This document shows positions 34,974 through 46,088 of a stretch of 64,000 nucleotides of DNA, piece by piece. The translations under genes and the position numbers were made by a program. The stretch lies in the NCBI RefSeq assembly GCF_007655135.1, contig NC_045132.1, forward strand, positions 27,584,354 to 27,648,353, written 5' to 3'. The stretch's first letter is position 1, and each line of letters starts with the position of its first letter. This DNA is from Punica granatum (Eukaryota; Streptophyta; Magnoliopsida; Myrtales; Lythraceae). The notes beneath the pieces are model-generated. The model was given only the letters and a program-made list of their open reading frames with translations. It did no database searches and was not told the origin of the DNA.

Positions 34974-35799
34974 GTGTTTTGGTTTTGTTTTAGAATTCTG
35001 GGATTCTCCGTACCTTTTACCTGCTATAGGAGGCTCTGAGACAGGTGCTGACATTGCACCTTTCGCTGAAATAACGAAATGACCTTGTTGAAGAGGCCTG
35101 TAATGGGCAGGGCCTTTAGGGGAGGTTTCATATTGTGCTGTCAATTGTGATTGTACGTGAATGATGGTTGTTTTTATCACGAACTAGTTGCCAGACGCAG
35201 TATCACCATTTCCATGAACTCGGTGGTACCTCTGCAGTTGGGAATAACGAAGAGGACGTTCTCTCATTTCTTTAGTGTATGGCTTCTATTCAACATTTGA
35301 GATTGTTTTCTTCTTTCGGAAGTTGTATTGGTTGCCGTGCATTGTTTCTTGTTTGTTATGAATAATTATTTTGACTGTGATCTTGGTCTTGCAATTCATC
35401 GCAGCCAATGAGATAGTGCGTCAAGATCAGTAAATTGTTTTCAGCCGAGTTCATCTTGATGTTCAAGGTCCCTTCTGCAATTGGTACTCCATGAAAATGC
35501 GCCAGTTATAATTGCTGTTTCGAAGACAGATGATTATTAACTTGTACCATTTTCCTTGATCCAGACAGTTATCTTCTTGGACTGAAAATTGGTATTCCTT
35601 TTTAAATTAACATCGTCTTTTTTTGTTATCATCCGATCGAAGCATCAGAATTTCTCAATTTCAATATTCATGTACTTTGTTTTGAAAACAAACGATGCAG
35701 TGCCAAATAAGTGAACTGATATCATGTGAGGCCGAAAAGTGGAGCTGAACTGAGGCAAAGCCTGTAACTCAGAAAATCAGTGAATTTGTGTCTGCTCGA
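33757..35799 (+). other. LUX/BOA 3' region and spacer
   Basis: No further gene is recognised. A possible splice donor (GTGAGC) about 45 bp after the stop codon suggests a 3'-UTR intron, common in this position, but the acceptor is not resolved. A 35-G homopolymer sits at 34938-34972. The last 300 bp should contain the 3' UTR of the convergent PPR gene. Confidence 0.4.
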
Positions 35800-37443
35800 T
35801 CACCCCATTGCCTCTATCCAAGTACGACCGAGAAACTCTCTCATTTTCCTTCTCCGTGTCATCCTCTTTAACTGCGAAGCATATTCCCAGCCACCAGCAT
35901 TGGCGTACAAACTGGACAACAACAAACCACTCCCTGGGCTCCTAGGCTCGAGCTCAGACAGATGCCGAGCAGCCACCTCGGCGAGCTCTATGCTCCCGTG
36001 CATTCTACATGCACCCAGCAATGCTCCCCAGACAAACATATCAGCTTCCATTGGCATCGCCTTGATCAGATTGTGAGCTTCCATAAGATTTCCCCCTCGA
36101 CCAAGGAGATCCACCAGGCAAGCATAATGCTCGAGTCTTGGCTTGATTCCATATACCTCCTGCATATTCTTAAAAAGGCTTTTCCCGAACTCGATCATCC
36201 CACCATGGCTACAGGCAGTAAGAGCTGCGGTGAAGGTCAAATGATCAATCCTCCCCCTATCCTCTTTCTCCATCTGAGCGAATGTTTCGATGGCTTCGTT
36301 GCAATAACCGTTGTTTGCTAGCCCAAAGATCATTGTGTTCCAAGAAACAGAGCTCCTCTCAGAAATCTGATCAAACGAAATCTTTGCATGCGATATGAGA
36401 CCGCATTTTGCATACATGTCCACAAGAGCACTTCTAACAAACACATCTGTTTCAACTCCGATGACAATTGCATGCCCGTGAATTTCCTTTCCACGTCTTA
36501 AATCTGCCAGTGAAGCACAAGCAGGCAGGATGCTGCTGATTGTGGCCGAGTTTGGAAGAATACCACGAGCCATCATCTCTGCGAATGTCCTGAAAGCATC
36601 ACGAATCCAGAAGTTTTGAACGAACCCAGAGATGACGGAAGTCCATGAAACAACATCAGGCTCAAATCCATCAATCATCATCGTCATGAAAACCTTAGGA
36701 AACATCGAAGCATCGCCCTTACGCGAAAACCCGGCAATTATGCTATTCCAAGTAACAAGATCAGGATTTAAACCCGCAGATCTCACATTCTCCACCAGCT
36801 CTAATGCCTCTTGCATCAACCCATGCCGCGCATATCCTGACACCAGAGCATTCAACACGGCCAAGTCTTTCACGGGCATTCCCTCGAATACCTGGCGTGC
36901 CCTTCCGACAAGACCGCACTTCAAGTACATATCGACCAATCCGCAGCTCACAAATGGGTCATCTTCCATGGAACGCTTCTCAACAATGGCGTGCATACAC
37001 TCTCCAGCCCGTAGATCGCGCAGTCTCCCACAGGATTTGAGGATGCTGGGGAGCACGAACTCCACGGGCCCTGTGCCATGTCTCTGCATCTCACGGAATG
37101 CTCGCAGGGCCTCGTCATGGTGCCCCTGTCGAGTAAACGCGCTGAGGAGGGCAGTCCAGCGTCGGGGCTCTGTCTGGGGAATTCCGTCAAACGAATGGCG
37201 AGCCTCGGCGAATTGGCCGAATTGGACGTAGAAAGCAATGAGCTTGCAGGCGATGTGGGTGGGGAGAGGCGGACCATTGACGATCAGGCGAGCGTGGAGG
37301 GCTCTGCCTGAGCTCAACGACTGATTAAGGCAGTAGATATCGATTAGTCTAGCGCAGACGTCCGATGAAGAATGGATTAATGAACAGTTGAATGCTGAAG
37401 TAGTTAGCTTGAGCAATGATACGGCTTTGATGAGGGAGTTCAT
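35800..37443 (-). CDS. PLS-class pentatricopeptide repeat protein (E subgroup)
   Basis: Intronless 547-aa protein made of consecutive PPR motifs of the P, L and S types. Visible helices include DLVTWNSIIAGFSRKGD and DVVSWTSVISGFVQ, with VDMYAKCGL-type S motifs between them. The C-terminus (MPMEADMFVWGALLGACRMHG onward) is the E domain. There is no DYW cytidine deaminase domain, so editing would need a partner in trans. Such proteins bind organellar RNA base by base, usually for C-to-U editing in mitochondria or plastids. The short basic/hydroxylated N-terminus could be a targeting peptide. From memory, a PPR gene of this length (At5g59600) lies next to BOA in Arabidopsis, which suggests orthology. 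The start is the only early ATG. Confidence 0.9.
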   Translation of the reverse strand: MNSLIKAVSLLKLTTSAFNCSLIHSSSDVCARLIDIYCLNQSLSSGRALHARLIVNGPPLPTHIACKLIAFYVQFGQFAEARHSFDGIPQTEPRRWTALLSAFTRQGHHDEALRAFREMQRHGTGPVEFVLPSILKSCGRLRDLRAGECMHAIVEKRSMEDDPFVSCGLVDMYLKCGLVGRARQVFEGMPVKDLAVLNALVSGYARHGLMQEALELVENVRSAGLNPDLVTWNSIIAGFSRKGDASMFPKVFMTMMIDGFEPDVVSWTSVISGFVQNFWIRDAFRTFAEMMARGILPNSATISSILPACASLADLRRGKEIHGHAIVIGVETDVFVRSALVDMYAKCGLISHAKISFDQISERSSVSWNTMIFGLANNGYCNEAIETFAQMEKEDRGRIDHLTFTAALTACSHGGMIEFGKSLFKNMQEVYGIKPRLEHYACLVDLLGRGGNLMEAHNLIKAMPMEADMFVWGALLGACRMHGSIELAEVAARHLSELEPRSPGSGLLLSSLYANAGGWEYASQLKRMTRRRKMREFLGRTWIEAMG

Positions 37444-37656
37444 CAGTCATAGCCAGAGGGAAGAATGGATGCGGACATTTTAAATACCTCACACGCCATT
37501 GATGATATTCTTCTTCATGGCAAGGATTGATTGATTCTCAGTTTTATGAGCTCAATCTCATCGTTCCCAAAGGGCCAATTCTTTCTGGGCCTTTAGCCCA
37601 TTTACTCTTCACTGCAACTTCTTGGATTTGGTTTAGCTCATAATCCGAAATTGCTC

Positions 37657-37694
<38 letters not shown>

Positions 37695-37836
37695 CGTTAC
37701 AATTTCACAGGAAGTTGATAAGAAGAGAGAACGAACGTGAACAGCTGCAATCCTAACATGTCTCGGGCGGGCAGAATCTTCAGCAGCAGCAGCAGCATGA
37801 GATGAGATCCATCGCAGTCAGTCTTACTTCACGAAC
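37444..37836. promoter_or_regulatory. Divergent promoter region between PPR and DnaJ genes
   Basis: The start codons of the minus-strand PPR gene and the plus-strand J-domain gene are 393 bp apart, so both promoters must lie here or overlap the genes. It contains a perfect CT run of about 30 bp (37662-37691). This reads as a Y-patch or leader on the plus strand, on the DnaJ side. CAG/CAGCAG repeats (about 37780-37800) lie in the presumed DnaJ leader. Confidence 0.45.
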
Positions 37837-40108
37837 ATGCTTCATGTATTAGCTTTGCCCCCCTCACAACCTCACCTTCTCTCCTGCTTCCCGTCGAAAC
37901 CTCACTGTTTTCTTCTTCCCTGCCGTGCCAAGGCAAACTATTGCTCCGTAAGACCACAACCCAATCGCAGGAGCTGGTGCAGATGTCAATCTGGCGAGCC
38001 TGTTCTTGCTTACCCTTTCCGGTCCTTCCCACAGCCGAGTCACTGGAGGAGTTGTGCGGGTCGGAGGAGGTCTCCCTCTTTCCATTTGAAAGCGAGCCGC
38101 AGGGAATCTCCCTACGAGGTATTGGGCGTCTCACCCTCTGCCACCGCAGATGAAATCAAGAGGGCTTATCGGAAACTCGCCCTCAAGTACCACCCCGATG
38201 TCAACAAGGAGGTAACTCTCTTCATTTCTTCTCGTTCAACCATTAATTCCGGTTGTTTCTTCATCGCTGAATCTTTGTGAAGTTTGTGTCTTTGGCTTGA
38301 ATTAGAGGGATGTTCTTTGAACTTTAGCTGGTGTTGGTTTTGGTTTGGGACAAATAAAATGATGCATTTAGCTAAAGGGTGAGCCGAAGGTCATCTTGCT
38401 GCTCATGGTTGATTATGAGTGCCGACTCTCGTTTTTGAGCTATGAACAGAAACAATTACGCTAGCCTAAAACATGAGCGATTTTTCTGGGAAATCAACTG
38501 GTATTTGTACCAAGTTTTGTTCACCTCTGTATAATGGACAACAACAAAATGGGGAGTTACTCCCTCTTATGTACTTTTAAAAAAAAAAATTTAAATATAT
38601 ATATATATATATATTTTGAAGTCCCTTCTATGTTGTGATTCTTAATTTCCCTCCTTGTCTTGTGGATTTAGGATCGATATTGAAAATACATTAGCTTCAG
38701 TTTGTTTATATGTATTCTATTGATCGCCTGCCTTTTGCCTTGCTGGATAGGGATTTTCCACTTGTTTATCACCTCATCCATGTTTCATACTCCAGTTTCA
38801 TCGTCTGTCACTTCTAGCGAGCATTTTTTTTGTTAATAATTAGTCCTGCAAACATTGTCATTTGCTATAACAGGCTAATGCACAGGAGAAGTTCATGAAA
38901 ATAAAACATGCATACAATACACTGCTTAATTCCAGCGCCTACGGAGGAAATCGAACATCTGGGTTCTCTTACTCTACTGCTGAAAGAAATCAAAGCAGAG
39001 AAACTCAAGAAGAGGATTTCTATGGATTTGGTATACGCTCATATAACACCCACTCAGCACTCCATATCACATGTTTACATATCTTCATCATGTCTAGAGT
39101 GTTTGGACCATATGGTATCCTTTCTGAGAATGCTATTAGATGGATTTTCATGTCACTGAGTAGACCTCTAGATATATATTAAGAAAATCAAATTTTCAGT
39201 GTCATGTTGCCTGTTAAAAATATTTCCATGAGGTACTAGTGCTTCCAACCGTTATATTTCCCTTGAGACACTAATGCCGGGTCCCCCAATTCTTTTCCTT
39301 CTTTCATGATAGAAGAATATTCTTGCATATAAATTGGGGGAAAGCTTTTCTTTTCTTTTCTTTTTGGTTTGTTTATTCTCTGGTATCCTAGGAGCTAGGT
39401 TTGTTTTGTACGTTCTTATAGTTACCGTTTATGCTGCAGGTAACTTTTTGAGGGATGTCCAAATAACAATAGGTAGATAGTCCTTGCTGCAAGATAATAC
39501 TAAGTCCCACATAGTTGATTTTGAAACTTTCCTCTGTCCAGACTCTATTGACATTCATTCCCCTTTCAACTTGTCAGATTATTCCATGTGGATTTTTAAC
39601 TTCTGAATCTGCTGTTACAGAGGACTTCGTCAGAGATTTACAGGAAGAATTCCGTAATTGGGAAGCTACTGCTTCTTCACAAGGGAAACCGAAGAGCCTG
39701 TGGGAGGAATTGGCGGTATGGCTTGTTTGTTCTTGCGGGGTTCCTTAATGCATGGAACGAAACAGTGTTTGTTAATATTTTGTAGTCATTAGATTGTGGA
39801 TAGTCAGTAGAACGTGTGACTCTCACTTCCCTCGAAAAGTTGAGTTCATGTCTTGCTTATTCATCCAGGAAATTGGTGAAGAATTCGTGGAATTTCTAGA
39901 GAAGGAGCTCAACATAACCGACTCCGATGCTGAATCCAACAGCGATGATGATGGACAACAAAGGGGTGATCCTTTCCAAAGTTCTGGCAGTTCTAAGGGG
40001 ACTGGAGATAGTAGTCGAAACGAAGCCGCCGGAGGGAGCAGCATCGAGGATAACATTGATGAGATCGAAGCCACCCTTGCTCAGCTGAAAAAGGAACTTG
40101 GCTTGTGA
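37837..40108 (+). CDS. Chloroplast-targeted J-domain (DnaJ-like) protein
   Basis: Four exons, 37837-38211, 38874-39030, 39621-39715 and 39869-40108, all with GT-AG borders and a consistent phase, give 288 aa. The first 85 or so residues are rich in Ser, Arg, Pro and Cys and poor in acids, as in a plastid transit peptide. The J domain follows (from about residue 91: [21 protein letters not shown]) with the catalytic HPD tripeptide at 119-121, which stimulates Hsp70 ATPase. Beyond it there is no Gly/Phe or zinc-finger region, so this is a type III (DnaJC) protein. The tail has an acidic Ser/Asp run and a C-terminal helix ([16 protein letters not shown]). Its likely partner is stromal Hsp70. From memory, it corresponds to At5g59610, beside the PPR gene. 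Confidence 0.88.
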
Positions 40109-40447
40109 CAGGAGGAGAACAGTATGTAAATTATAATTTTTCAGATGTGTACAGATGTATACGCGGATTGTACCACTTTTTTACCGGATTGTGAAATCCA
40201 ATGCAATTGTAAGATTACTCAGTTAAGCTGTGCAATGCAGTCAGTATATTGTATGTTGTCCCAATTGACATGAATGAACCATTAAAAAGGACATCTTTTG
40301 GCGCTGTCTCGGATGTTTCTTCTGGTCTTTTTACTTGCATATCTTCAGTTAATGCTTTACGAAACGAAAGATTAGATGGAAGGTTGAAATTCCAGAATCT
40401 GCAGGAGAGGCTGTGCTGAGAGCTTCTCTGGGAAAGAACGATCGGGC
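40109..40447 (+). other. Spacer between DnaJ and PPR genes
   Basis: A 339-bp spacer holding the DnaJ 3' end (AATGAATG-rich, no clear AATAAA) and the promoter/leader of the next PPR gene. The two genes point the same way. Nothing else is seen. Confidence 0.4.
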
Positions 40448-42322
40448 ATGGCGGGGAAATGGGACTGCCATGTTCTTGCTGCTGGTTGCCTGAAGCAGAG
40501 CCATGGACCTATATCCCGCTCCCTAAACACCCTCACCCGCCCCTGCAGCCCGGGCGGGAGTTGCTTCTCTGGTGGCTCCCAGCCCCAAGAACTGACCTCA
40601 AACAAGTACGTGCCACACCCATCTGAATTGAAGCTCCTCTCTCAGTTACAACAACATGGAACCTTCTCCGCTGATCCTTACGCACTCAACAGAATCATAT
40701 CCTCTTGTGCAAAGTCTGCATCTTTACGCATGGGTACTCAGGTCCATCCCTTTGTTCTCAAATTGGGTCTCAGCTCAAATGTGTATATCTCGAGCGCCCT
40801 TGTTGCTATGTATGGGAAATGCGGTAGAATATGGGATGCCCATGACCTGTTCAACGAAATGCCCTTTAGAAACGTTGTGACCTGGAACTCTTTGATCTCA
40901 GGCTATATAGACTCTGGGAGCCCAGGCACTGGCATAGATTTATTCATGCAAATGCTTAGATTTGGAGTGAGCCCTACGCCTTTCAGTGTTTCAACCGTCT
41001 TGATGGGCTCGGCACAGTTGAAAGCTAAAGCTCTTGGATGTCAACTCCACGGGTTGAGTTATAAACTTGGGATCTGCTGCAACATTGTTATAGGAACCGG
41101 TCTAATTGATATGTACTCCAAATGTTCGATTTTAGATGACGCAAGGAGGGTGTTTGATTGGATGCTGGATAAGAATGTGATTACCTGGACCTCTATGGTC
41201 ACTGGACACGCCCAGAATGAGCAGCCTCAAGAGGCAATGCTATTAGCAAGGGAAATGCTGCAGTTGGGTCTGCGGCCAAATTATGTAACTTACAGTAGTT
41301 TGTTAAGCTCATTTAGCAGCCAGGATTATTTAAATTACTGCGAGCAAATTCATTCTCGGGTGATTCGGGAAGGTTACGAATCCAACCCATTTATTGCAGT
41401 AACCCTTGTAACAGTCTATTCTGAATGTAGCAGTAGCTTAGGGGACTTCTGGAAAGTGTGCGCGGGCATAAAAAGGTGGGACCAGATCGCGTGGAATGCT
41501 ATTATAGCTGGATATGCTAATCTAGGACAAGGGAAAGAAGCTCTGAGTTGTTTCGCCGAAATGAGGAAGGCTGGAGTTGAATTAGACTTCTTCACCTTCG
41601 TGAGTGCTCTAAAGGGTGCACGCATCTGCTCTGCGCTCAAAGAAGGGAAGCAACTTCATGGACTCATTTTTAAGATGGGGTGCGCCTCTTTGCTGCGAAT
41701 CCAAAATGGACTCGTTTCTATGTATGCAGGCTGTGGCATGATTGGAGATGCTAAGAAGGTCTTCTCATCAATAAAAGAGCATGATGTGGTTTCATGGAAT
41801 ACGTTACTGTCAGGTTGTGCTCATCACGGGCTTGAAAATGAAGCTGCTGATGTGTTTGACCAGCTGAGGAGGATGAACATCAAGCCCGACGGCACTACCT
41901 TCCTCGCAGTTCTGACTGCTTGCAGTCATGTGGGTTTGGTGGAAAAGGGAGTCGAATACTTTGAAATGATGAGGAATGAGTATTCCATCGAGCCACAAGT
42001 GGAGCACTATGCGACTGCTGTGGATCTTCTTGGCCGGGCGGGGAATCTCCACGAAGCAGAGGCTTTGATCGATAAAATGCCAATGGAACCAGGTCCCTCA
42101 GTCTATAAAGCTCTGCTGAGCTCTTGCCAGATTCATGGAGATAGGGAAACTGCGGAGCGAACAGCTAAGAAGCTTCTTGATAGGTATCCCGATGACCCAG
42201 CCACTTACATTCTGCTATCCAATGTGTTGGAGATGGGGCAAAACTGGGTCGATGCAGCTGAAACGCGGTTACTTATGTGTGATAGAGGGATTAGGAAGAG
42301 TCCAGGTTGTAGTACAATTTGA
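40448..42322 (+). CDS. PLS-class pentatricopeptide repeat protein, short E domain
   Basis: Intronless 624-aa protein with a run of P-L-S pentatricopeptide motifs. Examples are SALVAMYGKCGRIWDAHDLF, NVVTWNSLISGYIDSG and DVVSWNTLLSGCAHHGLENEA. The end is the E-domain start (MPMEPGPSVYKALLSSCQIHG), and the protein stops at IRKSPGCSTI, where longer relatives continue into E+ and DYW domains. It is therefore an E-type protein lacking a deaminase. Its predicted role is sequence-specific binding of organellar transcripts, probably RNA editing. The N-terminal 60 residues have a Cys/Ser/Pro bias without strong acidity, compatible with organellar import. The ATG at 40448 is the first in frame. I do not recognise a specific orthologue. 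Confidence 0.9.
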   Translation: MAGKWDCHVLAAGCLKQSHGPISRSLNTLTRPCSPGGSCFSGGSQPQELTSNKYVPHPSELKLLSQLQQHGTFSADPYALNRIISSCAKSASLRMGTQVHPFVLKLGLSSNVYISSALVAMYGKCGRIWDAHDLFNEMPFRNVVTWNSLISGYIDSGSPGTGIDLFMQMLRFGVSPTPFSVSTVLMGSAQLKAKALGCQLHGLSYKLGICCNIVIGTGLIDMYSKCSILDDARRVFDWMLDKNVITWTSMVTGHAQNEQPQEAMLLAREMLQLGLRPNYVTYSSLLSSFSSQDYLNYCEQIHSRVIREGYESNPFIAVTLVTVYSECSSSLGDFWKVCAGIKRWDQIAWNAIIAGYANLGQGKEALSCFAEMRKAGVELDFFTFVSALKGARICSALKEGKQLHGLIFKMGCASLLRIQNGLVSMYAGCGMIGDAKKVFSSIKEHDVVSWNTLLSGCAHHGLENEAADVFDQLRRMNIKPDGTTFLAVLTACSHVGLVEKGVEYFEMMRNEYSIEPQVEHYATAVDLLGRAGNLHEAEALIDKMPMEPGPSVYKALLSSCQIHGDRETAERTAKKLLDRYPDDPATYILLSNVLEMGQNWVDAAETRLLMCDRGIRKSPGCSTI

Positions 42323-43021
42323 TTTTAAGTGACAGAAATGCTCTAACATGCTTGTAACTATGAAAATTGTGGTTAGTCACGGAGTTAACTCACATTATTC
42401 AGAGCAGTATCGTTCACGATTAACGGTTGCTCAACAAAACCAGTTTTCTGTTATCTTGATCTTGGACATGTAATACGTACAGACGTACATTTAATATTAT
42501 TCATATAACAATTTTCTTCTGTATTCCATGTCATCAAGAATTAGTTTTTCGGCCTTGCAGGTCAAAAAAATTCCAACATCCTCGTACTAGTTTGACCCGT
42601 TTGAACATGAAAAGTGTGGCAATGAAATTTTTTGTCAATTGGCCGAGGCCAAACTTTCGGTTGGTGACAGGTTTTTACAGTTGCAAGCTTTTGGTCTATA
42701 ATCTAGGCCTGGGCAAGGCCTAAGGATTCGCCTATTCAGAGGGAAGACTGTTCCCTTGGCCGGTATTCCTTAACTTAAGAAGAGGGCCATTCAATTTCTT
42801 GACACCACGTGGAAACATTAAGCTCCATAATTTATTTTAGTTCCTCGAACTAAGGGGCACTCTTCTTATTGTTATTACCAGACACGTGCAGAGTGGTGCG
42901 CAACCCGTGTTCGAGGGCTGGTATTAGTTTTTTGCAGTTAAAGACCTAAAAACAAAGAGAAATAGCGATCGATCTTTTAGAAACACGGAATTATCTCACG
43001 AATATCAACATCATTGGAGAA
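42323..43021 (+). promoter_or_regulatory. Upstream region of LTI65-like gene with two CACGTG sites
   Basis: Two perfect CACGTG cores lie at 42806-42811 (context CCACGTGG) and 42883-42888 (context ACACGTGC), 211 and 134 bp before the start codon. They are G-box/ABRE-type sites bound by ABF/AREB bZIP factors. Paired ABREs are the hallmark of ABA-induced RD29B/LTI65 promoters. I saw no DRE/CRT (CCGAC) core nearby. The left part of the region is the 3' flank of the PPR gene. Confidence 0.55.
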
Positions 43022-44441
43022 ATGGCGCAACTTCAACGCCTGCAGAGACACAACAACTCTACTCCTAAAACACCTAAGAGCCCAACTGTTGAACAATTCC
43101 TCCAAGGTAATTGAGAATTCTCTGAGAGGTTCATGAAGTCCTCGGTTTTCAGTTTGATGACGATCACGGAAACTCAAAAAAGCACAACATCAGTCCCCGT
43201 CCGTTCAGCTGATTATTTTAAAGAGTTTCCGGGAAAGTTTCCTTTCGCGGTGTTGATTATATGCTATGCAGGTGAGGCTTCGGCGTGGTCGGGAACAGCT
43301 TCACCCACATTGCTTAGGGACCATGATCCGGAGTTTGATCACCCTCAACATCATCAGAAGCAGTCGGTCCTCAACAAGGTTAAAGAGAGGGCTCGAAGGT
43401 GGCGTCACTCTCTTAGCAAAAAGAAGCACAGCGATACCGTAAACACCACGCCCTCCTGGGGGGTCAGCTTGGAGGAGGAAGATCTCGGGGAAGAAGATCC
43501 CGAATATCTCGGAGCTCCAAGTAACATCTTCCATTTCCCTTGTTGAATATATGTGGAAATTTTTACTGACCCAAACGGAACTGCCACCGGGGGGTTATCA
43601 TTTAGCCTGTATTCATGACATTGCATCTTACAGTGTACGAGTCGGAGGTGGCCCCTGAAGGGTACAAGGAGACCGGGAGGCCACATCTCAGGACCACCCC
43701 GGCGGTTCCCGAGAAGCATGTTACGCGAAGCACTGTCGGGAATTATCCCGAGCAGGACAAGGAAACAGAAAATCCTCCCAGTCCTAGTCCACCTAACAAG
43801 ACCTTAACCTCAACTGTGACTGCGAAACTGGCACCTGCATACAATGCCGTTTCCGATGCGACCACCACAATTGCTTCCAAGATCCAGAACATCTCCGTTA
43901 GTGCCCCTACACAGGCTTCACCTTCTGCTTCGACCTCCTCCCCTGCGAGTGCTCCAGTGACCACCGAACACTCTCCTGAGTTTTATGATGCGCCAGTCAG
44001 TGCTCCGGCGAAAGTTTCGGGGACTGCTGAGAGTACTGGTTCAGGGAAGCAGATGTGGGACAAGGGCGTTTCAGTGAAGGAGTATCTGATGCAGAAGCTG
44101 GAGCCTGGGGAGGATGAGAAAGCTCTGTCTCAAGTGATCTCTGATGCTATGAGTCCAAGACGAGCTCCAGGGGATGCTGGAGTTGTCGAGAAAGTGAAAG
44201 AGGCTGTGACTTCCCTGCTTCGTAAGGAAGAGTCCTCTTCGCTGGTGATTGTCCACTCTGGTAAAAACTCTATGTCACAGATTCCCGTCTCCACCAATCC
44301 TCAGGAAGGTAAAAGTTCAAGATCCTTTCAGCACCCCGAAAGTTGCTCTGACCACAATATCTGAGCCTTTTAGTGACCGTTACTTCTTTTATTGTAGTTG
44401 CGGAGGGAGACAGTCATGGAAGAGTAGTTCAAACCAACTAA
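43022..44441 (+). CDS. LTI65/RD29B-like stress-induced hydrophilic protein
   Basis: Four exons, 43022-43106, 43272-43520, 43634-44308 and 44398-44441, give 350 aa, with GT-AG borders and matching phases. The protein is hydrophilic and probably disordered. It has an N-terminal basic block (KVKERARRWRHSLSKKKH) followed by an acidic turn (EEEDLGEEDPEYLGAP). Next come the MYESEVAPEGYKE segment and a Ser/Thr/Pro/Ala-rich middle with KLAPAYNAVSDA. The conserved CAP160-type C-terminus (GVSVKEYLMQKLEPGEDEKALSQVIS) is followed by KVKEAVTSLL and the final exon ending GRVVQTN. This is the low-temperature-induced 65/78 kDa family, induced by ABA, cold and drought. It is shorter than Arabidopsis RD29B, mainly in the repetitive middle. 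Two ACGT-core sites upstream fit that regulation. Confidence 0.85.
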
Positions 44442-45064
44442 GGTGGCAAAGAATGAAATGGTTCTAGGCAGCTGCCGGTGAAGGATTTAAGTGGCTCGTA
44501 TGATTTTGTATGCTATGTTTCTGTATCAATAGCATAACATAATCCCCACTTCTCGGTTTATATGTCACTCGTGAATTATTTCTCTGTCGGAATATTTACA
44601 ATCTATGTAGTCATACAGATTTTATCATATTCGAAAGGGAAAGAAGTCTTTCCCTATTAACTCTGTTTCCGTGCTGATACCACAGCATGAAGTAAAACGG
44701 ACTGTTGATACTGGAGGTGAAACTGGATATTTGAATGGAAAGAGAGTCCTTTGTCTTTTATTTGTTGCCACAAAAATCGAGTTTCCCGTTCCATACAAAC
44801 AGTAATTTACCAGAGCAGAATCTAAGACTACCGCAACAATCTAAGACTGTGCGCTTAACATATACTGGCAGCTGCCATTTGTCACTCCTAGTTGTCAGGT
44901 CAAAGTTCTTTTCGTTTGGGTCAGTGCAACCTTCGGGGACGGGGACATTGACCTGTTGAGCCGCCTATCCTGCGTAGGATTTCACCAAAAAGAACTGTTA
45001 AAAATGCTCCTCTGATTCAACTGAATGAAAACGCGAATTTTCGGCACTAACCATAGAAAGTTCA
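44442..45064. other. Spacer, no gene seen
   Basis: It holds the 3' end of the LTI65-like gene, with no convincing open frame. The right end lies immediately downstream of the Rubisco activase relic. Confidence 0.45.
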
Positions 45065-45636
45065 TCACTTGATGGAATCCTCGTTAGCATCTCCAAGAGC
45101 AGCCTTGCTCAAGTACTTATTAGCCAATATGACTCTCTTCACATTCCCCTGCTCTTGCACCAGCATGTTTCCATATTTGAGCAACTTCTCGAGGGTCATC
45201 TCGGGCTGCTCAATGGTCCGATGTCCCTCCTTCGAGTTGAACAGTTTCTTCCGAATGCTCTCGACTCCAACACCTGCTATCCACTTCCCCACCTCATCGT
45301 CATAAACCCGAGCCCTCAAGGCGCCAAAGAAGTCTGCATAATATTCGAGAATAACCAAATCACAACTTAACACAATCTGAAAAGAACTTTTTCTCCGGAC
45401 ACCCTCAAGTTTAACAACCAGGCTATCACCGACAGATTGACTAGGGAAGGTGTCCACAAGCTTCACTATGTCCTTTTGGGGAACATCGTTCGATCCTGAA
45501 GATACAAGTGCAGACACCAATACGGCCTTCAGGGGTAAGGGCCCAGTGGAACTGCTCTTAGTGACCATCACGAAAAGAGGGGCGTACAGTGTGGAGAAAC
45601 CGTCATCAGTGACAATGATCGGGACATGGGGGTTCT

Positions 45637-45703
45637 CCATCCTTGTTATACATACCAGGGATGGCATCCTCGTACAATGCCATCCTTGTTATACATACCA
45701 GGG
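45637..45703. repeat. 24-bp direct duplication within the activase relic
   Basis: The same 24 bases occur at 45637-45660 and 45680-45703, separated by 19 bp. They correspond to the activase GMYNKDG region, so the duplication adds a second copy of these codons and is one of the lesions of the pseudogene. Confidence 0.85.
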
Positions 45704-46083
45704 AGCTGGACATTAGTTGGGTTATATCAGAAATGTTCATGAGGGCGGCATTTTACCATCTGGTTTTTCATTGTGTACTGGCTGTCCCACCGAGCCTGCC
45801 GGCACCGGCATCAAGATCATTGATGAAGAGGCAGCATATCTTCCCCTTCTTGATGATGTCAGCGGCTTCTCTATGCCTTGGCTTAATCAACTTCGCTGGC
45901 TCTCCAGCGTTCCCACCCTCCAGCACTCATCATGATTGGGCTGGATGACATTTTGAAAACATCGAACGCGTCATGAGGAATAAATAGAAAGGATCATGGC
46001 AAATCGAGGATCGTGTTGTTAAAGACCCACGTGATGTGCATCTTCGCAAAGATGAGCTCACACTGGAAGGATTTTCCACGACC

Positions 46084-46088
46084 TTTTC
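46084..46088 (+). other. Target-site duplication TTTTC (left)
   Basis: The five bases directly before the left LTR. They are identical to the five directly after the right LTR (51593-51597). Five bp is the length made by copia integrases. Confidence 0.9.

Noticed and set aside
45065..45667. 200-codon frame taken as a functional gene
   Set aside because: It is part of the Rubisco activase relic. It includes a frameshifted segment and a retained intron, and starts inside a duplicated stretch.
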